Source: an uncultured Frankineae bacterium | GTDB taxonomy: Bacteria; Actinomycetota; Actinomycetes; Mycobacteriales; SCTD01 | Assembly: GCA_902805805.1 (NCBI GenBank) | Contig: CADCUE010000233.1 | Location: forward strand, 1-26,529 | DNA length: 26,529 bases | Direction: 5' to 3' | Shown here: positions 16,343 through 24,362 of the stretch, in pieces | How positions within the stretch are numbered: the stretch's first letter is position 1 | How the letters are laid out: every line of letters begins with the position of its first letter | Program-made: the position numbers and the translations under genes | Notes under the pieces: model-generated | Database searches by the model: none | The model's input: the letters and a program-made list of their open reading frames with translations, nothing else | What the model was told of the DNA's origin: nothing

Positions 16343-16606
16343 GTGACGCCGATCTGGCGGCGGTCCCGCCCGTCCGCGGTGGTGCTGGTGACCCGCGCCG
16401 GGTGCACGATGTGCGCGAAGGCCGAGCCCGTCGTCGCCCGGGCGGCGGCGGACGCCGGCGTGCCCCTCGAGGTGCGCGACGTCGACGCCGACCCCGCCGA
16501 CCACGCGCGCTGGAGCGACAAGGTGCCGGTCGTGCTGCTCGACGGCGTCGAGCACGCCTACTGGGACGTCGACGAGCGGGTCCTGCGCAAGGCCCTGCGT
16601 GTCTAG
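16343..16606 (+). CDS. Glutaredoxin-like thiol-redox protein (Rv0508-like)
   Basis: 87-aa thioredoxin-fold protein with a Cys21-Thr-Met-Cys24 active site in VTRAGCTMCAKAEP and the cis-proline in KVPVVLLDG (Pro62), both expected for the DUF836/glutaredoxin-like family. It probably acts as a cytoplasmic thiol-disulfide oxidoreductase; partners are unknown. From memory M. tuberculosis Rv0508 occupies the same place just before hemA, so this is a conserved neighbour of the haem operon. The GTG at 16343 follows GGGGAAGG (16332-16339) at short spacing. It starts 13 bp after the ligase stop and may be read from the same transcript. Confidence 0.86.
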   Translation: MTPIWRRSRPSAVVLVTRAGCTMCAKAEPVVARAAADAGVPLEVRDVDADPADHARWSDKVPVVLLDGVEHAYWDVDERVLRKALRV

Positions 16607-16662
16607 ACGGCGGGCAGGTGGGCAGGCGGCCCCGGGGGAGCCTGTGAGTCGCCTCACCGACT

Positions 16663-16691
16663 TCGTGCACGCGTTCACAAGCGCGTAACCT
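16663..16691 (+). promoter_or_regulatory. Rex operator (ROP) and -10 of the rex-hem operon
   Basis: TCGTGCACGCGTTCACAA (16663-16680) matches the known Rex operator TTGTGAACGCGTTCACAA at 16 of 18 positions. It lies 5 bp upstream of TAACCT (16686-16691), a -10-like hexamer, so bound Rex would cover the core promoter. The rex start follows at 16725 after GGAGGAG. Autoregulation by Rex of rex-hemACD is established in Streptomyces. Confidence 0.8.
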
Positions 16692-16724
16692 CGAGGTCGT
16701 CGGGCGACCGGAGGAGCGACGGGT

Positions 16725-17417
16725 GTGCGAGCAGCGTTGAGCGAGTCGGTCGGGCGGCCTGCGTCCGCGCGCCGCCGCTCCGACGTCCCGGAGGCCACCG
16801 TCGCACGCCTGCCCGTCTACCTGCGGGCGCTGCACGCGCTGTCCGAGCGCGGACTGCGGACCGTGTCGAGCGAGGCGCTCGCGGACGCCGCGGGCGTCGG
16901 CTCCTCCAAGCTGCGCAAGGACCTGTCCCACCTCGGCTCCTACGGCACGCGGGGCGTCGGCTACGACGTCGCGGAGCTCGTCCGCCACATCAGCGCCGCC
17001 CTCGGCCTGGGCCAGCGCTGGGCGGTCGTGCTGGTCGGCGTCGGCAACCTCGGGCACGCCCTCGCCGGCTACGGCGGCTTCGACGAGCGCGGCTTCGACG
17101 TCGTCGGCCTGTTCGACACCGACCCCGCCCGCGTCGGGGAGCGGGTCGGCCGGCTCGACGTGCGCCACCTCGACGACCTCGACGAGGTGGTCCGCGGGGC
17201 CGGGGCGTCGATCGGGGTCATCGCCACGCCCGCCAGCGCCGCGCAGGACGTCTGCGACCGCCTCGTGGCCGCCGGCGTCACGAGCGTGCTGAACTTCGCG
17301 CCGGCGCTGCTGCAGGTGCCCGCGGGGATCGACGTGCGCAAGGTCGACCTGTCCAACGAGCTGCAGATCCTGTCCTTCCACGAGCACCGCAAGGCCGCGA
17401 TGGGGGTGTCGGCGTGA
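16725..17417 (+). CDS. rex: Redox-sensing transcriptional repressor Rex
   Basis: 230-aa NADH/NAD+-sensing repressor. Winged helix about 23-78 with SSKLRKDLSHLGSYGTRGVGY (60-80), the highly conserved Rex recognition region; Rossmann domain from about 98 with VGVGNLGHAL (104-113), FDTD at 130-133, IATPA (166-170) and LNFAP (189-193); C-terminal swapped helix about 210-222. High NADH releases Rex from DNA, inducing respiratory and haem genes. GTG 16725 has GGAGGAG at 16710-16716 with 8-nt spacing. A Rex operator lies upstream, indicating autoregulation. The stop overlaps hemA by 4 bp. Confidence 0.96.
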   Translation: MRAALSESVGRPASARRRSDVPEATVARLPVYLRALHALSERGLRTVSSEALADAAGVGSSKLRKDLSHLGSYGTRGVGYDVAELVRHISAALGLGQRWAVVLVGVGNLGHALAGYGGFDERGFDVVGLFDTDPARVGERVGRLDVRHLDDLDEVVRGAGASIGVIATPASAAQDVCDRLVAAGVTSVLNFAPALLQVPAGIDVRKVDLSNELQILSFHEHRKAAMGVSA

Positions 17418-18730
17418 GCGTGCTCGTCGTCGGCATCTCCCACCGCAGCGCGCCCGTGTCGCTGCTGGAGAAGGTCACGGTCGGCCTCGGCGCCGCGCCG
17501 GACGTGGTTCCCGAGCTGCGCTCCTGCGGGCCGGTCGGCGAGGCGGTCGTGCTGGCGACGTGCAACCGGGTCGAGGTCTACGCCGACACCGAGGGCTTCC
17601 ACGCCGGCGTCGACGCGGTCAGCGACCTGCTCTCCCGGCTGTCGGGCGTCCCGCTCGACGACCTCAAGCGCCACCTCTACGTCCACTGGGAGGCGCAGGC
17701 GGTCCTGCACCTGTTCTCGGTGGCGTGCGGCCTCGACTCCATGGTCATCGGCGAGTCCCAGATCCTCGGCCAGCTGCGACGGGCGTACGCCACCGCCCGC
17801 GACAGCGGCGCGGGCCCGACGCTGCACGAGCTGTTCCAGAAGGCGCTGAAGGTCGGCAAGCGGGCGCACAGCGAGACCGGCATCGACCAGGCCGGCCGGT
17901 CGCTGGTCACCGTCGGGCTCGAGCGCGCGGTCGGCGCGGTCGGCCCGCTCGCCGGTCGCACCGTCCTGGTCATCGGGGCCGGCTCGATGGGCTCGCTGGC
18001 CGGCGCGACGCTGCGCCGGGCCGGCGCCGGTGAGGTCGTGGTCGCCAACCGCACGGCGGCGAACGCGACCCGGCTCGCCGAGACGCTCGACGGCCGGGGG
18101 ATCGGGCTCGACGCTCTGGAGCAGGCCCTCGCCGAGGCCGACGTCGTCGTGTCCTCGACCGGCGCCACCGGCGTGGTCGTGCCCTTCGACCTGGTCGCGC
18201 GGGCCGTCGCCGCCCGCGCCGGCCGACCCCTCGCCGTGCTCGACCTCGCGCTGCCCCGTGACATCGACCCGGCGGTGCGCGCGCTGCCCGGTGTCACCCT
18301 CGTCGACCTCGAGGGACTGCAGGAGCAGCTCGCCGCGACCGAGGCCGGCGCCGACGTCGAGGCCGCCCGCCGGATCGTGGCCGCCGAGGTCCGCGAGTTC
18401 CTGTCCTGGCAGCGCGCGGCCAAGATCGCCCCGACGGTGGTGGCCCTGCGCAGCCGCGCGGACGCGGTCGTGGAGGCCGAGCTCGGCCGGCTCGCCGGAC
18501 GGCTGCCGGGCCTCGACGCCGCCGCGACGGCCGAGGTGCAGGCCACCGTGCGCCGCGTCGTCGACAAGCTCCTGCACACCCCGACCGTGCGCGTGAAGGA
18601 GCTCGCCGAGGCTCCGGAGGGCCTGTCGTACGCCGACGCGCTGCGCGAGCTGTTCGGTCTGGACCGGGCGGCCCCCGCGGCCGTCACCACGGCCGCCGTG
18701 CCGTCCGTCGCCGAGGTCCCGCGTGGCTGA
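17414..18730 (+). CDS. hemA: Glutamyl-tRNA reductase
   Basis: 438-aa NADPH-dependent enzyme reducing glutamyl-tRNA to glutamate-1-semialdehyde, the committed step of C5 tetrapyrrole synthesis. Motifs: GISHRSAPVSLLEKV (7-21), catalytic Cys50 in ATCNRVEVY, GESQILGQ (113-120), NADPH-binding GAGSMG (188-193), ANRT near 210 and the C-terminal dimerisation domain from about 325 to 410. All key residues are present and the length is normal. The GTG overlaps the rex stop (GTGA), so HemA is coupled to Rex production, and the 3' end overlaps hemC by 8 bp. Confidence 0.97.
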   Translation: MSVLVVGISHRSAPVSLLEKVTVGLGAAPDVVPELRSCGPVGEAVVLATCNRVEVYADTEGFHAGVDAVSDLLSRLSGVPLDDLKRHLYVHWEAQAVLHLFSVACGLDSMVIGESQILGQLRRAYATARDSGAGPTLHELFQKALKVGKRAHSETGIDQAGRSLVTVGLERAVGAVGPLAGRTVLVIGAGSMGSLAGATLRRAGAGEVVVANRTAANATRLAETLDGRGIGLDALEQALAEADVVVSSTGATGVVVPFDLVARAVAARAGRPLAVLDLALPRDIDPAVRALPGVTLVDLEGLQEQLAATEAGADVEAARRIVAAEVREFLSWQRAAKIAPTVVALRSRADAVVEAELGRLAGRLPGLDAAATAEVQATVRRVVDKLLHTPTVRVKELAEAPEGLSYADALRELFGLDRAAPAAVTTAAVPSVAEVPRG

Positions 18731-19667
18731 GCCCCTGCGCCTGGGCACCCGTGGCAGCGCGCTCGCGCTGGCGCAGTCGGGGCACGTCGCCACCGCCGTC
18801 GCCGAGCGGCTGGGGCGACCTGTCGAGCTGGTGCGCGTGCAGACCGAGGGCGACCTCAGCTCCGCCGCCATCGCCCAGATGGGCGGCACCGGGGTCTTCG
18901 TCACGGCGCTGCGCGACGCGCTGCGCGCCGGTGAGGTGGACCTGGCCGTCCACTCGTTCAAGGACCTGCCCACCGCGCCGGCCGAGGGCCTGGTCGTCGC
19001 CGCCGTGCCCGTCCGGGAGGACCCGCGCGACGTGCTCGTCGCCCGGGACGGCCTGACCCTGTCCGACCTCGGGGCCGGCGCGCGGCTGGGCACCGGCTCG
19101 CCCCGGCGCACGGCCCAGCTGCTCGGCCTCGGCCTCGGCTTCGACGTGGTGCCGATCCGCGGCAACGTGGACACCCGCATCGGCAAGGTGCGCTCCGGCG
19201 AGCTCGACGCCGTCGTGCTGGCCCGCGCCGGCCTGGCCCGCCTCGACCGGCTCGACGACGCCACCGAGGTCCTCGACCCGCTGACCGTGCTGCCGGCACC
19301 GGCGCAGGGGGCGCTCGCCATCGAGTGCCGCAGCGCCGACGTCGACCTCGTCGCGCTGCTCGCCGAGCTCGACGACCGCGACAGCCGCACCGCGGTCGCT
19401 GCCGAGCGGGCCCTGCTGGGGGCCCTCGAGGCCGGTTGCACCGCTCCGGTCGGGGCGTTGGCCGTCATCGCCGAGGGGGACGGAGACGGCGACGGCGACG
19501 GCCTGGAGATCTACCTGCGCGGCGTGGTGGCCGCGATCGACGGGACAGACGCGGTACGCCTGTCGGCGACCGGTCCGACGTCCGAGGCCGAAGAGGTGGG
19601 ACGCCGGCTCGCTGCCGAGCTGCTCGACCTCGGGGCCGCGGACCTGATGGGAGTGACGCGCACATGA
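18723..19667 (+). CDS. hemC: Porphobilinogen deaminase (hydroxymethylbilane synthase)
   Basis: 314-aa enzyme polymerising four porphobilinogens into hydroxymethylbilane. Motifs: LGTRGSALALAQS (7-19), catalytic Asp81 in HSFKDLPT, the Arg pair in GTGSPRRTAQLL (123-134), RGNVDTR (146-152) and the dipyrromethane-cofactor Cys239 in EAGCTAPVG. An unusual Gly-Asp run, GDGDGDGDG (252-260), lies in the loop after the cofactor Cys and is encoded by near-perfect GGCGAC repeats; it is probably a tolerated loop expansion. It overlaps hemA by 8 bp and hemD by 4 bp. Confidence 0.97.
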   Translation: MAEPLRLGTRGSALALAQSGHVATAVAERLGRPVELVRVQTEGDLSSAAIAQMGGTGVFVTALRDALRAGEVDLAVHSFKDLPTAPAEGLVVAAVPVREDPRDVLVARDGLTLSDLGAGARLGTGSPRRTAQLLGLGLGFDVVPIRGNVDTRIGKVRSGELDAVVLARAGLARLDRLDDATEVLDPLTVLPAPAQGALAIECRSADVDLVALLAELDDRDSRTAVAAERALLGALEAGCTAPVGALAVIAEGDGDGDGDGLEIYLRGVVAAIDGTDAVRLSATGPTSEAEEVGRRLAAELLDLGAADLMGVTRT

Positions 19668-21256
19668 GCCCCAAGACCCGACCCGAGAAGAAGGCCGCAG
19701 GACAGGTGGCCCTCGTCGGCGCCGGCAGCGGCGACCCGTCGCTGCTCGTCGTCCGCGCCGCCGACCTGCTGCGCGCGGCCGACCTCGTGCTGGCCGACGA
19801 GCGCTGCCCCGAGGAGCTGCTCGCCGGGGTCCGCGAGGACGCCGAGGTGGTGCGCACCCCCGCCGGCGAGGCGCAGGGCGCGGCGCTCGTGGCCGCCAGC
19901 AAGGAGGGCCGGGCCGTCGTGCGCCTGCTGCCGGGCGACCCCTTCCTGCACGCCGAGGGCGCCAAGGAGGCCGAGGCCGTGCTGCGCGCCAGGCACCGGC
20001 TCGAGGTGGTCCCGGGCGTCCCGGACGCCGTGTCCGTGCCCGGCTACGCCGGGGTCGCCGTCGGGCTGCCCCGCACGGTCGCCCGGGTCGACGACGGGAC
20101 GAGCTTCGCCGCGCTCGCCGCCGCGCCAGGCACGCTCGTCCTGCTGACCACCGCCGCGTCCGTGGCCAAGAGCGCCGCGGCGCTCGTCGAGCACGGCCGC
20201 CGGCCCGGCGAGCCGGTGTCGGTCACGGTGGCCGGGACGACCACCGAGCAGCGCACCGTCGTCTCGACGCTCGACGGCGTCGAGCAGGCCGTCACGGCTG
20301 CGGACCTGCGCGGCGACGCCGTCGTGGTCGTCGGTGAGCCGGTCAAGCGCACCGACCGGCTGTCCTGGTTCGAGAGCCGTGCGCTGTACGGCTGGCGGGT
20401 GCTCGTGCCGCGTACCCGCGACCAGGCCGGCGCCCTGTCGGCCGTGCTGCGTGCGCACGGCGCCGTGCCGGTCGAGGTGCCGACCATCGCGGTCGAGCCG
20501 CCCCGCACCCCGGCGCCGATGGAGCGGGCGGTCAAGGGACTGCACGACGGCAAGTACGCCTGGATCGCCTTCACCTCCACCAACGCGGTCCGGGCCGTGC
20601 GCGAGAAGCTCGAGGAGTACGGCCTCGACGCGCGCGCCCTGTCCGGCGTCAAGGTGGCCGCGGTGGGCGAGACGACCGCGCAGGCGCTCGTCGACTTCGG
20701 GGTCCGCCCCGACCTGGTCCCGACGGGTCAGCAGTCCAGCGAGGGGCTGCTCGCCGACTTCCCGCCGTACGACGCCGTCTTCGACCCGATCGACCGGGTG
20801 CTGCTGCCCCGCGCCGACATCGCGACCGACACGCTGCTCGCCGGGCTGCAGGAGATCGGCTGGCAGGTGGACGACGTCACCGCCTACCGCACCGTGCGCG
20901 CCGCCCCGCCGCCCGCCGAGACCCGTGAGGCGCTCAAGGGCGGCGGCTTCGACGCCGTGCTGTTCACCTCGAGCAGCACGGTGCGCAACCTCGTCGGCAT
21001 CGCCGGCAAGCCGCACGACACGACGGTCCTGGCCTGCATCGGCCCGCAGACCGAGGCGACCGCCCGGGAGCTGGGGCTGCGCGTCGACGTCCTGGCGCCC
21101 CGGCCGGACATCGCCAGCCTGGTCGACGCGCTCGCCGCCTTCGCGCTCGAGCGCCGCGCCGCCGCTCTGCCCGCCGTCGCGCCGCTGCCGAGCGCAGCGC
21201 ACCGCCGCAAGATGGCGCGGGCGGCCGCCGCGGCGGGGAAGACGACGAGCCCGTGA
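19664..21256 (+). CDS. hemD: Fusion: SUMT-like domain + uroporphyrinogen-III synthase
   Basis: 530-aa two-domain protein. Residues 14-235 have the uroporphyrinogen-III C-methyltransferase (SUMT, CobA/CysG) fold: GAGSGDP (19-25), RLLPGDPFLHAEG (87-99) and VPGVPDAVSVPGYAGV (116-131). These are altered from the active consensus (GAGPGDP, RLKGGDPFVFGRG), and the loop between the first two is shortened. Residues about 250-500 are HemD, opening with RLSWFESRALYGWRVLVPRT, and closing the linear tetrapyrrole to uroporphyrinogen III: FTSTNAVRAV, KVAAVGETTAQAL, VLLPRADIATDTL, VTAYRTV and LFTSSSTVRNLVG. From memory M. tuberculosis Rv0511 has the same fusion with a similarly divergent first domain. ATG 19664 overlaps the hemC stop (ATGA). 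HemD activity is secure; methyltransferase activity is doubtful. Confidence 0.93.
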   Translation: MSPKTRPEKKAAGQVALVGAGSGDPSLLVVRAADLLRAADLVLADERCPEELLAGVREDAEVVRTPAGEAQGAALVAASKEGRAVVRLLPGDPFLHAEGAKEAEAVLRARHRLEVVPGVPDAVSVPGYAGVAVGLPRTVARVDDGTSFAALAAAPGTLVLLTTAASVAKSAAALVEHGRRPGEPVSVTVAGTTTEQRTVVSTLDGVEQAVTAADLRGDAVVVVGEPVKRTDRLSWFESRALYGWRVLVPRTRDQAGALSAVLRAHGAVPVEVPTIAVEPPRTPAPMERAVKGLHDGKYAWIAFTSTNAVRAVREKLEEYGLDARALSGVKVAAVGETTAQALVDFGVRPDLVPTGQQSSEGLLADFPPYDAVFDPIDRVLLPRADIATDTLLAGLQEIGWQVDDVTAYRTVRAAPPPAETREALKGGGFDAVLFTSSSTVRNLVGIAGKPHDTTVLACIGPQTEATARELGLRVDVLAPRPDIASLVDALAAFALERRAAALPAVAPLPSAAHRRKMARAAAAAGKTTSP

Positions 21257-22257
21257 CGGCCACCCCGGTCGCCGGGTTCCCGACGGCCCGACCCCGCCGG
21301 CTGCGGCGCACGCCCGCCCTGCGGCGCCTGGTCGCCGACGTGCGGGTGCGCCCGGCCGATCTCGTGCTGCCCGTCTTCGTCAAGGAGGGCCTCGACGAGC
21401 CGCACCCCATCTCGTCCATGCCGGGGGTCGTCCAGCACACCCGTGACTCGCTCAAGAAGGCGGCGCACGAGGCGGTGCAGGCGGGCGTCGGCGGGCTGAT
21501 CCTGTTCGGCGTCCCGCAGGTCAAGGACGCCCGCGGGTCCGGCGCCGACGACCCCGCCGGCATCGTGCAGCTCGCCCTGGCCGACGTCGTCGCCGAGGTC
21601 GGCGACGAGCTCGTGGTCATGACCGACCTGTGCCTCGACGAGTACACCGACCACGGGCACTGCGGTCTGCTGACGCCCTCCGGCGAGGTGGACAACGACG
21701 CGACGCTCGAGCGCTACGCCGCCGCGGCCGTCGCGCAGGCCCGGGCGGGCACGCAGGTCGTGGCGCCGAGCGGGATGATGGACGGCCAGGTCGCCGCCAT
21801 CCGCCAGGCGCTGGACGGCGCCGGCTACCCGCACCTGCCGGTGCTGGCCTACTCGGCGAAGTACGCGTCCGCGTTCTACGGGCCGTTCCGCGAGGCGGCC
21901 GAGTGCGCCCCGCAGTTCGGCGACCGGTCGGCCTACCAGCAGGACGCGTCCCGGTCGACCGCCGAGGGCGTCCGGGAGGCCCTGCTGGACCTGGCCGAGG
22001 GCGCTGACGCCGTCATGGTCAAGCCCGCCGGGTCCTACCTCGACGTGCTGCGGGCCGTGGCGGAGTCGGTCGACGTCCCGGTCGCCGCCTACCAGGTCAG
22101 CGGCGAGTACGCCATGGTCGAGGCGGCCGCGGCGCAGGGCTGGGTCGACCGCCGGCGGATCGTCCTCGAGATGCTGACGAGCGTCCGCCGGGCCGGTGCC
22201 GGGATGGTGCTGACCTACTGGGCCACCGAGGCCGCCGGCTGGCTCGCCGAGCAGTGA
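21253..22257 (+). CDS. hemB: Delta-aminolevulinic acid dehydratase (porphobilinogen synthase)
   Basis: 334-aa TIM-barrel enzyme condensing two 5-aminolevulinates to porphobilinogen. Schiff-base lysines are Lys203 in YSAKYASAFYGPFR and Lys257 in VMVKPAGSY. The metal-site segment DLCLDEYTDHGHCG (125-138) has Cys127, Asp129 and Cys137: zinc enzymes have three Cys, Mg-dependent ones Ala/Asp/Asp, so this is a mixed set. Other signatures: FVKEG (42-46), PSGMMDGQV (172-180) and YQVSGEY. The GTG overlaps the hemD stop by 4 bp. Confidence 0.97.
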   Translation: MTATPVAGFPTARPRRLRRTPALRRLVADVRVRPADLVLPVFVKEGLDEPHPISSMPGVVQHTRDSLKKAAHEAVQAGVGGLILFGVPQVKDARGSGADDPAGIVQLALADVVAEVGDELVVMTDLCLDEYTDHGHCGLLTPSGEVDNDATLERYAAAAVAQARAGTQVVAPSGMMDGQVAAIRQALDGAGYPHLPVLAYSAKYASAFYGPFREAAECAPQFGDRSAYQQDASRSTAEGVREALLDLAEGADAVMVKPAGSYLDVLRAVAESVDVPVAAYQVSGEYAMVEAAAAQGWVDRRRIVLEMLTSVRRAGAGMVLTYWATEAAGWLAEQ

Positions 22258-22268
22258 GCGCCCGCTAG

Positions 22269-22625
22269 GTGGTCGACGGGCTCGCCACCGCCCTGATCGC
22301 GCTGTCGCTGGCTCTGGCGCTGTGGGCCGCGGCGTGCGCGGCGCTCGACCGGCTGCCCCCCAAGCCCCATCTGCAGCTGCTGTTCCTGCTGCAGGCCCTG
22401 GTGGTCCTGCAGGCCGTCGTCGCGCTGGTGCGCGCGGGGGACTGGGCGGGTCCCAAGGCCGAGCTGTTCGGCTACCTCGCGGTCTCCGCGGTGCTCGTGC
22501 CCGGCGGGCTGTTCCTCACGGTCGAGGAGCGCAGCCGCTGGGGGACGCTCGTGCTCGCCGCGGCCTGCCTGACCCTCGCCGTCGTCGTCGTGCGCCTGCA
22601 GACGGTCTGGTCCGCGGGTGCCTGA
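22269..22625 (+). CDS. Small four-helix membrane protein, function unknown
   Basis: 118-aa, strongly hydrophobic protein with about four predicted membrane helices: about 3-26, 33-54, 66-84 and 91-109. A conserved-looking loop LDRLPPKPHLQ lies between helices 1 and 2, and RAGDWAGPKAELFGY before helix 3. No cofactor or catalytic motif is visible. It starts 11 bp after hemB and overlaps the next membrane gene by 8 bp, so it is part of the haem operon. I do not recognise a characterised family; a role in haem handling or membrane redox is only a guess from context. Confidence 0.75.
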   Translation: MVDGLATALIALSLALALWAAACAALDRLPPKPHLQLLFLLQALVVLQAVVALVRAGDWAGPKAELFGYLAVSAVLVPGGLFLTVEERSRWGTLVLAAACLTLAVVVVRLQTVWSAGA

Positions 22626-22998
22626 CGCACGGGTCGGCCGCGGCGCCGGCCGGCTGCTCGTGGCGGTCTACGCGGTCTTCGCCCTGGCCGCCTCCTCGCG
22701 GGCGGGTCTGCAGCTCGCGACCCGCTTCGAGGACGCCCCGCTGGCCTACCTGCTGTCGGCGGTCGCGGCGGCCGTCTACGTCGTCGCGACCGTCGCCCTG
22801 GCCCGTGGAGCGCGCCGGCTGGCCTTCTGGACGGTGCTGTTCGAGCTCGTCGGGGTGCTGGCCGTGGGCACCGCCACCGTGCTCGGGCTCGGCGACTTCC
22901 CGGACGAGACGGTGTGGTCCTCGTACGGCGTCGGCTACGGCTTCGTGCCGCTGGTGCTGCCCGTGCTCGGGCTGCTGCGGCTGCGGGCCACCCGCTGA
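22618..22998 (+). CDS. Second small four-helix membrane protein, function unknown
   Basis: 126-aa hydrophobic protein with about four predicted helices: about 10-30, 42-62, 68-92 and 107-121. The loop GLGDFPDETVWSSYGVGYGF (90-109) is acidic and aromatic and could be functionally important. Its GTG overlaps the preceding membrane-protein gene by 8 bp, so the two are likely made together and may form a heteromer. No recognised domain. It is the last gene of the rex-hem transcription unit before the M18 peptidase gene, which has its own promoter-like element. Confidence 0.75.
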   Translation: MPDARVGRGAGRLLVAVYAVFALAASSRAGLQLATRFEDAPLAYLLSAVAAAVYVVATVALARGARRLAFWTVLFELVGVLAVGTATVLGLGDFPDETVWSSYGVGYGFVPLVLPVLGLLRLRATR

Positions 22999-23012
22999 GG
23001 CGGCCCGCGGAC

Positions 23013-23018
23013 TACGGT
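23013..23018 (+). promoter_or_regulatory. -10 element for the M18 aminopeptidase (leaderless)
   Basis: TACGGT fits TANNNT and is followed by 8 nt and then the ATG at 23027, with no Shine-Dalgarno. This suggests a leaderless transcript separate from the haem operon. No clear -35. Confidence 0.4.
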
Positions 23019-23026
23019 CGCCACCC

Positions 23027-24322
23027 ATGAGCCTCACCGCCGAGCAGGCCGGCAGCGACCTGCGGGCCTTCGTCGACGCCTCGCCGTCGCCCTTCCACGC
23101 CGTCGCCGAGATGGTGCGGCGCCTGTCCGAGGGGGGCTTCACCGCACTCGACGAGCGCGAGCGCTGGAGCCTGGCGCCCGGTGACGCCCGCTACGTCGTC
23201 CGGGACGGCGGCAGCCTCATCGCCTTCCGCGTCGGTCACGCCCCGCTCGCCGACGCCGGGATGCGCCTGGTCGGCACGCACACCGACTCGCCCACCTTCA
23301 AGGTCCGCCCCCGCTACGACGTGCGCCGTGGCCGCTACCGCCTGGTCGGCGTCGAGCCGTACGGCGGGCTGCTCGCGCACACCTGGCTCGACCGGGAGCT
23401 GACCGTCGCCGGGCGGCTCGCGGTGCGCGCCGCGGACGGCTCGATCGAGCTGCGGCTCGCCGTGCTGCCCGGAGGGCCGGTGCGGCTGCCGTCGCTGGCG
23501 ATCCACCTCGACCGGTCCGTGCGCGACGGCCTCGTGCTCGACCCGCAGACCCAGCTCGTCCCGGTCTGGGGCGCCGACCGCGACGGCGACCCGGGCCTGC
23601 TGGCGGCGCTGGCCGGGGTCGCCGGGGTCGACGAGTCAGCGGTGCTCGGCCACGACCTCGTGCTCGCCGACACCCAGCCGTCGGCGGCGACCGGCTCCGA
23701 CGGCTCGTGGGTGGCAGCGCCACGGCTGGACAACCTCGGGTCGTGCCACAGCGCGACGCTGGCCCTGCTGGCGGTCTCGCCCGCCGCCCACACCCAGGTC
23801 CTCGTCGCGAACGACCACGAGGAGGTGGGCAGCGGGTCGATGGAGGGTGCCCGCGGCTCGTTCCTCGAGGACGTCGTGGCCCGCCTCGTGGCCGCCACCG
23901 GGGCGGCCGACCCGCAGGACCTGCACCGGGCGACCGCCCGCTCGCACCTGGTCAGCGCCGACATGGCGCACGCGCAGCACCCGACGCAGGGCGAGCGGCA
24001 CGAGCCGTCGCACGCCCCGGTGCTCGGCGGCGGACCGGTCCTCAAGCTCAACGCCAACCAGTCGTACGCCACGGACGCCCGCAGCGGCAGCTGGTTCGCC
24101 GCGCGCTGCGCCGACGCGGGTGTGCCGCTCCAGCACTTCCTGACCCGCGCCGACCTGCCGTGCGGGTCGACCATCGGTCCGCTCACCGCCATGCGGATGG
24201 GGCTGTCGACGGTCGACGTCGGCTCGCCGATGCTCGGGATGCACTCGTGCCGCGAGCTGGCCTCGGCGGCGGACGTGCCGCTCATGGTGCAGGCGATGAC
24301 GGCCTGCCTCGAGCTCGGCTGA
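23027..24322 (+). CDS. M18-family aminopeptidase (aspartyl aminopeptidase-like)
   Basis: 431-aa cytosolic, co-catalytic dizinc aminopeptidase of family M18. Metal and catalytic residues: His85 and Asp87 in VGTHTDSPTFKV, Asp235 in APRLDN, Glu265/Glu266 in NDHEEVGS, Asp312 in SADMAHAQHP, and His406 in GMHSCREL. Length and motif order are normal for bacterial M18 enzymes, which remove N-terminal acidic or neutral residues. The usual HPN after MAHA reads HPTQG here, a minor change. ATG 23027 gives the standard N-terminus with DLRAFVDASPSPFHAV. The enzyme has no obvious functional link to the haem genes. Confidence 0.94.
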   Translation: MSLTAEQAGSDLRAFVDASPSPFHAVAEMVRRLSEGGFTALDERERWSLAPGDARYVVRDGGSLIAFRVGHAPLADAGMRLVGTHTDSPTFKVRPRYDVRRGRYRLVGVEPYGGLLAHTWLDRELTVAGRLAVRAADGSIELRLAVLPGGPVRLPSLAIHLDRSVRDGLVLDPQTQLVPVWGADRDGDPGLLAALAGVAGVDESAVLGHDLVLADTQPSAATGSDGSWVAAPRLDNLGSCHSATLALLAVSPAAHTQVLVANDHEEVGSGSMEGARGSFLEDVVARLVAATGAADPQDLHRATARSHLVSADMAHAQHPTQGERHEPSHAPVLGGGPVLKLNANQSYATDARSGSWFAARCADAGVPLQHFLTRADLPCGSTIGPLTAMRMGLSTVDVGSPMLGMHSCRELASAADVPLMVQAMTACLELG

Positions 24323-24362
24323 GCTCCTGGACAGCCCGGCCGGGGCGCGGTTGGGTCGGGGC

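Noticed and set aside
17069..19468. Long minus-strand open frame opposite rex, hemA and hemC
   Set aside because: Low-complexity Ser/Arg/Ala translation with no domain, fully covered by three secure genes on the other strand.
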